From NCBI GenBank assembly GCA_002350065.1, contig DEDQ01000075.1:11961-17068 (forward strand): a DNA stretch of 5,108 nucleotides, given 5' to 3'. A program made the position numbers and the translations under genes. Below the pieces are notes generated by a model, which was not told the DNA's origin, did no database searches, and was given only the letters and a program-made list of their open reading frames with translations. Positions 5,104-5,108 of this stretch are shown one piece after another. Position 1 is the first letter of the stretch. The number at the start of each line of letters is the position of its first letter. This stretch comes from Ruminococcus flavefaciens. Its GTDB lineage: Bacteria > Bacillota > Clostridia > Oscillospirales > Ruminococcaceae.

Positions 5104-5108
5104 TTTAC

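Noticed and set aside
4950..5108. CRISPR array
   Set aside because: There are only two copies, which are diverged and of unequal length, with related rather than unique sequence between them.

Overview
The window looks like a chromosomal segment of a Gram-positive Clostridia-type bacterium, most likely a Ruminococcus or related Oscillospiraceae member. This is inferred from the codon style (GAG CTC and GGC rich genes with AT-rich promoters), textbook sigma-A promoters, strong AAGGAG/GGAGG ribosome sites, frequent TTG starts, a Gram-positive-type lipoprotein and a SpoIVFB-like protease. No ribosomal RNA or other phylogenetic marker is present, so the assignment is not firm. Seven protein genes are supported, and three of them start with TTG.

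The left half (1-2381) is read on the minus strand. From right to left it holds a two-gene membrane operon (a 99-residue single-pass protein and a 164-residue M50/site-2-protease-like metalloprotease, sharing a TTGA stop/start), then a HAD-family phosphatase resembling PgpC/SerB-like enzymes, then a two-gene Fic module. The Fic module is a complete type II toxin-antitoxin-like unit. It has a consensus promoter (846-874), a 56-residue VbhA-like antitoxin that starts with TTG and carries the SxxxEG Fic-inhibition motif, a Fic protein with an intact HPFREGNGRTLR core, and a 17-bp terminator at the left edge. The HAD gene has its own perfect TTGACA-17-TATAAT promoter, but a terminator-like hairpin lies between that promoter and the start codon.

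The right half (2419-4948) is read on the plus strand from a promoter in the divergent intergenic region. A secreted lipoprotein with two internal repeats, each holding a D-x-x/N-G-D-D-x-P-E-L loop, is followed after 4 bases by radA, the DNA recombination/repair ATPase. radA has no clear ribosome site of its own, so its translation probably depends on the lipoprotein gene.

The last 160 bases hold no gene. They contain two degenerate copies of an intergenic repeat of about 80-94 bases that begins immediately after the radA stop and may continue past the window. The points most worth a second look are the short TTG-started antitoxin, the leader hairpin in front of the HAD gene, the minimal protease/partner pair, and the terminal repeat.
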